A stretch of DNA of 38,678 nt from Rhodospirillales bacterium (lineage in GTDB: Bacteria > Pseudomonadota > Alphaproteobacteria > Rhodospirillales > SHVQ01). The stretch is from positions 1-38,678 of the forward strand of contig SHVQ01000026.1 of the NCBI GenBank assembly GCA_009694195.1. Reading direction: 5' to 3'. A model generated the notes under the pieces. That model worked only from the letters and a program-made list of their open reading frames with translations, ran no database searches and had not been told where the DNA came from. Shown piece after piece: positions 33,727-38,678 of this stretch (its first letter is position 1; each line of letters starts with the position of its first letter). The translations under genes and the position numbers were made by a program.

Positions 33727-34191
33727 ATGAAAATCGTCGTCATCGCCTTTGCGCTGCTCATGATGATCACGGGCGGCACCGTGAGCACGATGAAGTGGCT
33801 CAAGCTCGGGCCCTTCGCCGAAAAGTCCCCGGACGAGGTCCAGGCGGTCAAGGTGCCGACCGGCCCGCCCGTCTTCATCGACATGGACCCGCTCGTGGTC
33901 ACCATCTTTCAGGGGGACCGGGTCGCCGCTCTCATTCAAATCCAGTTGAAGCTGGAGACCGTCGGCAACGAAAACACGGTCCGCGTCCAGCGGGCGATGC
34001 CGCGCTTGAGCGACGCCTTTCTCCGCGAGCTCCACGCCTTCATCCCGCGGCTCCTGAAGAAAGAAGAGAACCTCGACATCCTGGTGATCAAGAAGCGCCT
34101 GCAGATGGTGGCGGACAAGGTGGCGTCGCCGGGGACGGTCCGGAACGTGCTGATCCAGTCGGTGACGGAAACGCCCGCCGCGAGCGGATAG
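33727..34191 (+). CDS. FliL-like single-pass membrane protein
   Basis: A 154-residue protein with one N-terminal helix (1-20) and a periplasmic domain. PVFIDMDPLVVTIFQG, ALIQIQLKLET and LLKKEENLDILVIKKRLQMVADK resemble flagellar basal-body FliL proteins, which stabilise stators. No other flagellar gene is present, and the order thiL-this gene-hppA looks like general housekeeping context, so it may be a FliL-fold protein with another job. There is only a weak ribosome binding site; a strong promoter lies just upstream. Confidence 0.82.
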   Translation: MKIVVIAFALLMMITGGTVSTMKWLKLGPFAEKSPDEVQAVKVPTGPPVFIDMDPLVVTIFQGDRVAALIQIQLKLETVGNENTVRVQRAMPRLSDAFLRELHAFIPRLLKKEENLDILVIKKRLQMVADKVASPGTVRNVLIQSVTETPAASG

Positions 34192-34202
34192 GGCAGCCGC
34201 TC

Positions 34203-34574
34203 CTAGCCGGCGCCGAGATCCAGCAGGTTCGCATCGACCCGAAGCGCCTTGCCGAGCTTTGCCAGGAGCTTGCGGCCGGCGCGGCGCTCGCCCCGCTCGA
34301 CCTGCGAAATGTAGACCGGGCTCGTAGCGATGGCCTTTGCGAGTTGCGTCTGGGTCATGCCGCGGTGCCGCCGCATAGCTTTGATCGGGTGCGCACCGTC
34401 GAGAATCGCCGCGACGACGGAATCGGGAAAAGTCTCGGACGGGTGTTTCAGAAATGCCCGCACGGCGGCCGCGTCGGCGCGGTCCTCCAACGTCGCCTCA
34501 ATGCGGCGCCACTCGTCGATCGGGATGACGACAAAGGCCGGCTTGCCGCCGCACGTGATGATCTGCCTCGTCAT
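34203..34574 (-). CDS. Antitoxin with Phd-like N-terminus and XRE helix-turn-helix
   Basis: A 123-residue DNA-binding antitoxin. Residues 1-30 (IITCGGKPAFVVIPIDEW) look like a Phd/YefM-type N-terminus. Residues 68-118 are an XRE HTH domain (RGMTQTQLAKAIATSPVYIS, VERGER). Its ATG overlaps the toxin stop by 4 nt, so toxin is made first, as in HigBA-type operons. The protein most likely represses the operon through the palindrome at 34843-34872. The function is inferred from architecture and pairing. Confidence 0.85.
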   Translation of the reverse strand: MTRQIITCGGKPAFVVIPIDEWRRIEATLEDRADAAAVRAFLKHPSETFPDSVVAAILDGAHPIKAMRRHRGMTQTQLAKAIATSPVYISQVERGERRAGRKLLAKLGKALRVDANLLDLGAG

Positions 34575-34828
34575 TCGTAAACCTCGCTTCGATGCCCAAC
34601 GTGCACGACGATGACCGTCAGCGTCTGGTGCCGGAGCGTGTAGATCACGCGCCAGTCGCCAATGCGCAACCTGTAACCCGCGACTCCCGACAGCTTCTTG
34701 ACGTTGTTGTTGGGCGCATTGGGGTTCCGTGCCAGCGCCAAGACCTTCGACCGGATGCGCCTGGCGATCACCCGGTCCATCCGGCTCAACGCTCGCAAAG
34801 CCTCGGCGGTGTAGCTGACGGCCCACAT
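34571..34828 (-). CDS. RelE/ParE-family toxin
   Basis: An 85-residue basic protein of the RelE/ParE superfamily. MDRVIARRIRSKVLALA and VKKLSGVAGYRLRIGDWRVIYTL carry the family's central motif, with an Arg-x-Gly-Asp-x-Arg pattern and a C-terminal VIVVHVGHRSEVY (His, Arg and Tyr). This resembles ribosome-dependent mRNA interferases. It precedes its antitoxin with a 4-nt overlap. It has no Shine-Dalgarno: the ATG lies 5 nt past a TATAAT, so the mRNA may be leaderless. Confidence 0.9.
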   Translation of the reverse strand: MWAVSYTAEALRALSRMDRVIARRIRSKVLALARNPNAPNNNVKKLSGVAGYRLRIGDWRVIYTLRHQTLTVIVVHVGHRSEVYE

Positions 34829-34833
34829 TCAGG

Positions 34834-34872
34834 ATTATATGGCAATTTGCTTTATATATATCAAGCAAATTG
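34834..34872 (-). promoter_or_regulatory. Toxin-antitoxin promoter and perfect palindromic operator
   Basis: A perfect inverted repeat has arms CAATTTGCTT (34843-34852) and AAGCAAATTG (34863-34872) around an AT-only 10-nt centre bar one base. On the minus strand TATAAT lies at 34834-34839 and a TTGATA -35 lies in the palindrome, 19 nt apart. Repressor bound here would cover the promoter. This AT-rich island is sharply unlike the surrounding DNA. The rest of the gap to hppA (34873-35142) shows nothing else. Confidence 0.65.
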
Positions 34873-35142
34873 AATTATGGACTGTCATCGCGACGACTCT
34901 CTTCGAAGCCGACACGGCAGGTAGATGGCCATAACCTATGGGAATCCGCGGGCACGCTTGGGAGGCAGACCTCCCTGCGCGGGCCATAATTCCATTGCGG
35001 AATGAGGCCCGCCTGCCTTCTGTTGCCTTATCCCCGGCCATCTGGCATTTTCCAGCGGGGGCATTCGGGCGCTGTCTCAAGGCCAGGCAACTGGCCGTCT
35101 TTCTCCTCGCGCGTTCCGGTCATACAAGAGGAATCTCCGAGC

Positions 35143-37236
<2,094 letters not shown>

Positions 37237-37253
37237 GGGAGAGGCGACGCCTC

Positions 37254-37362
37254 CGTCGCCTCCGCGAACGCGGGGGCCCAGTCTTTCTTTTTGGTCTGGA
37301 TTCCCGCGACAAGGGGGCCTCTTGCGGGGGATTCCCCCGCAGACCCCGGCGCGGGAATGGCG
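37254..37362. repeat. Repeat family B copy split by a G5 element
   Basis: The left hairpin is TCCGCGAACGCGGGGG. The second hairpin has arms GGATTCCCGCG and CGCGGGAATGGCG, but its loop is replaced by the G5 element at 37310-37349. Intact copies of this second hairpin lie at 6398-6477 and 8452-8520. Confidence 0.82.
37310..37349 (+). repeat. G5 palindromic element, short form, copy 5, in a hairpin loop
   Basis: CAAGGGGGCCTCTTGCGGGG then GATTCCCCCGCAGACCCCGG. Its outer parts match the long copies 2 and 4; only the 39-nt inner palindrome is missing. Confidence 0.88.
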
Positions 37363-37378
37363 AGATCGGGCGAGCGGT

Positions 37379-37477
37379 CTACTTGCCGGCCTTGTCCGTG
37401 TCGCCCTTTCTGAAGCGGCCGAAGTTGCCGACGAGCTGATCCATGAAGGTCAGCTCGTTGCCGGCGGTCGGCGTCTT
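37379..37477 (-). pseudogene. Probable 3' remnant of bamE (omlA)
   Basis: The minus strand reads KTPTAGNELTFMDQLVGNFG and RFRKGDTDKAGK then TAG. This resembles the conserved end of alphaproteobacterial BamE/OmlA outer-membrane assembly lipoproteins (TPT-x-G-x-EL, LLGNVGRF), recalled from family knowledge. No upstream part continues: the frame becomes non-homologous and meets a stop close to 37500, where the secreted-protein gene begins. The 5' part has been lost or replaced. A functional bamE should lie elsewhere. It is not certain that this is a remnant rather than chance similarity. Confidence 0.55.
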
Positions 37478-37487
37478 CCTTGTGGCC

Positions 37488-37859
37488 CTATTGCTTCTTC
37501 TTCAAGATTCCGCCGAACACGCAATAGCCGTTCATGTCCATCCGCGCGGAATCGGCGGAGATATTGCCCTTCACGTTCATGATGCTGGCCTGCAGGTCTA
37601 CTTGGCCGTTGAAGCTGCCATCGGCGGCGAGAGGAAGGCTGAATTTGCGCACGACGCGGCCAGTCTGCAGCCAATCCCCCCAAACCTTGCCGTTCTCCAC
37701 GTAGACATTGATGTTCATCTCGTAGCCGCTGCATTTTGAGCTGCCCATCACGTTGGTGCCGTAGCCGTGCCAGGTGTACTGCACCGGCTCCGCACTCGCT
37801 GGGCCAACGCTGATGCCCAGTATCAGGGCCGCGGCAGTCAGAGAAAGCCACGACTTCAT
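37488..37859 (-). CDS. Small secreted protein of unknown function
   Basis: A 123-residue protein with a Sec signal peptide (1-23, cleavage after PASA). The mature part has two Cys (C43 and the one in NGYCVFGG) that could form a disulfide, and repeated Trp/Tyr/Gly-rich beta-like segments (YTWHGYGTN, GKVWGDWLQTG, GSFNGQVDL). I do not recognise a family. The ATG at 37859 follows the CDF stop by 2 nt, so the two are translated together. Lower GC than the neighbouring housekeeping genes suggests acquisition. Confidence 0.75.
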   Translation of the reverse strand: MKSWLSLTAAALILGISVGPASAEPVQYTWHGYGTNVMGSSKCSGYEMNINVYVENGKVWGDWLQTGRVVRKFSLPLAADGSFNGQVDLQASIMNVKGNISADSARMDMNGYCVFGGILKKKQ

Positions 37860-37861
37860 CC

Positions 37862-38500
37862 TCAGTGTCCCATTGTCTCGGCGGCGCCTAACGAATGATC
37901 CTTCATTTCGCCGATCGCTTGCCGGATCACCTGGAATGCGGCGGTGAGCGCAAGGCTTGCCATGATGACGGCCACCAGCAGGTCGGGCCAGCGCGTCCCG
38001 GTGGCAAACACACCGCTCGCCGCCAACATCACGGCCACGTTGCCGATGGCGTCGTTGCGGCTGCAAAGCCAGACGGAGCGCATGTTGCTGTCGCCGGTGC
38101 GGTAGCGGAAGAGCAACACGGCGACCGTTACGTTGGCAATCAGGGCGAGGAAGCCCACGGCCCCCATCGTCGCCGCATCGGGTATCCCGCCATCAAGTGC
38201 GAGCCTCGTCGCGGCGCCGATCACCCAAAGGCCGAACAGGCCCATGGTGATGCCCTTGAGCAAGGCCGCCCGGGCACGCCACTGCAGCGTCATCCCGAGC
38301 ACGATCAAGCTGATCCCGTAATTGGCCGCATCGCCGAAGAAATCGACGGCATCCGCCAACAAGGAAACCGAGCCGGCGATGAGCCCTGCGACGACTTCGA
38401 TCAAGAACATCGTCACATTAACGACGAGCGCGATGTATAGGATCCGGCGGAAACGGGGATCTACCGATCCCGGTTCATTCGCGCAGCAGTCCTTGCCCAT
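37862..38500 (-). CDS. Short CDF-family cation transporter
   Basis: A 212-residue membrane protein with about six helices. SLLADAVDFFGDAANYGISL carries D53-x3-D57 in TM2, and SRNDAIGNVAVML is the TM5 region. The cytoplasmic C-terminal metal-binding domain of normal CDF proteins (about 80 residues) is absent. Where many CDFs have His-x3-Asp in TM5, this has Cys-x3-Asp. The N-terminus MGKDCCANEP offers two cysteines. GGGAAGAGG precedes the start. It probably exports divalent metal, but the ion is unknown. It heads the unit with the small secreted protein. Confidence 0.88.
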   Translation of the reverse strand: MGKDCCANEPGSVDPRFRRILYIALVVNVTMFLIEVVAGLIAGSVSLLADAVDFFGDAANYGISLIVLGMTLQWRARAALLKGITMGLFGLWVIGAATRLALDGGIPDAATMGAVGFLALIANVTVAVLLFRYRTGDSNMRSVWLCSRNDAIGNVAVMLAASGVFATGTRWPDLLVAVIMASLALTAAFQVIRQAIGEMKDHSLGAAETMGH

Positions 38501-38558
38501 GATGCCTCTTCCCTCAGCGGTTCGACGGACTTATACCAAGCGCCGCTAATATTGACTC

Positions 38559-38648
38559 GTCATGCCCGCGCTTGTCGCGGGCATCCACGTCTTAAAAAAG
38601 ACAATCAGTTCAAGGGCATGGATGGCCGGGACAAGCCCGGCCATGACC
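38559..38648. repeat. Repeat family A copy at the right edge
   Basis: It begins GTCATGCCCGCGCTTGTCGC and ends GGGACAAGCCCGGCCATGACC, with the spacer CCACGTCTT. It is flanked by similar direct copies of TACCAAGCGCCGCT (38534-38547) and TACCAAAGAGCGCT (38664-38677). The window ends shortly after. Confidence 0.78.
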
Positions 38649-38678
38649 ATGGGGACGGGTCAGTACCAAAGAGCGCTG

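Overview
The window is high-GC DNA from an alphaproteobacterium, most likely Rhodospirillales or a neighbouring order. This rests on the operon order glyA-nrdR-ribD-ribE-ribBA-ribH-nusB-thiL followed by a K+-independent hppA, the RibBA with a decayed RibA half, an orphan Flp pilin, and a response regulator with the GPDR-type tail. I see no rRNA, tRNA, CRISPR array, phage gene or transposase. The taxonomic placement is inferred from gene content, not computed.

Layout. (1) 0.1-8.5 kb is a catabolic neighbourhood: a 3-hydroxyisobutyrate-dehydrogenase-like enzyme, a cold-shock protein, an orphan Flp pilin, a polar amino-acid type ABC uptake system (binding protein plus two permeases, no ATPase), an MmgE/PrpD protein, then on the minus strand an Ldh-family oxidoreductase and an exported amidohydrolase. 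(2) 8.5-15.2 kb is a signalling block: two soluble multi-PAS histidine kinases on the minus strand, with a TIM-barrel isomerase-like gene and a single-domain response regulator between them on the plus strand. (3) 15.4-26.0 kb holds a small DUF3144-like gene and then the most striking feature: eleven consecutive, same-strand paralogous EamA/DMT-family transporters, several overlapping by 4 bp. (4) 26.2-33.7 kb is rpiB, glyA, nrdR and the riboflavin/thiamine/nusB operon. (5) 33.7-38.7 kb carries a FliL-like membrane protein, a RelE/ParE-type toxin-antitoxin pair with a perfect palindromic operator, the proton-pumping pyrophosphatase hppA, a probable bamE 3' remnant, and a two-gene unit encoding a small secreted protein and a CDF-type transporter.

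At least four families of short palindromic repeats fill the gaps between genes. One of them, called here the G5 element (core GGGGGA/TTCCCCC), has five copies. Two copies sit inside other repeat families, two have invaded the 3' end of thiL while leaving it open, and one abuts another repeat. The long form equals the short form plus a 39-nt palindrome in its loop.

The strongest candidates for something undescribed are the eleven-fold transporter array, with copy-specific changes at otherwise invariant charged residues, and the G5 element with its hairpin-loop and in-gene insertions.
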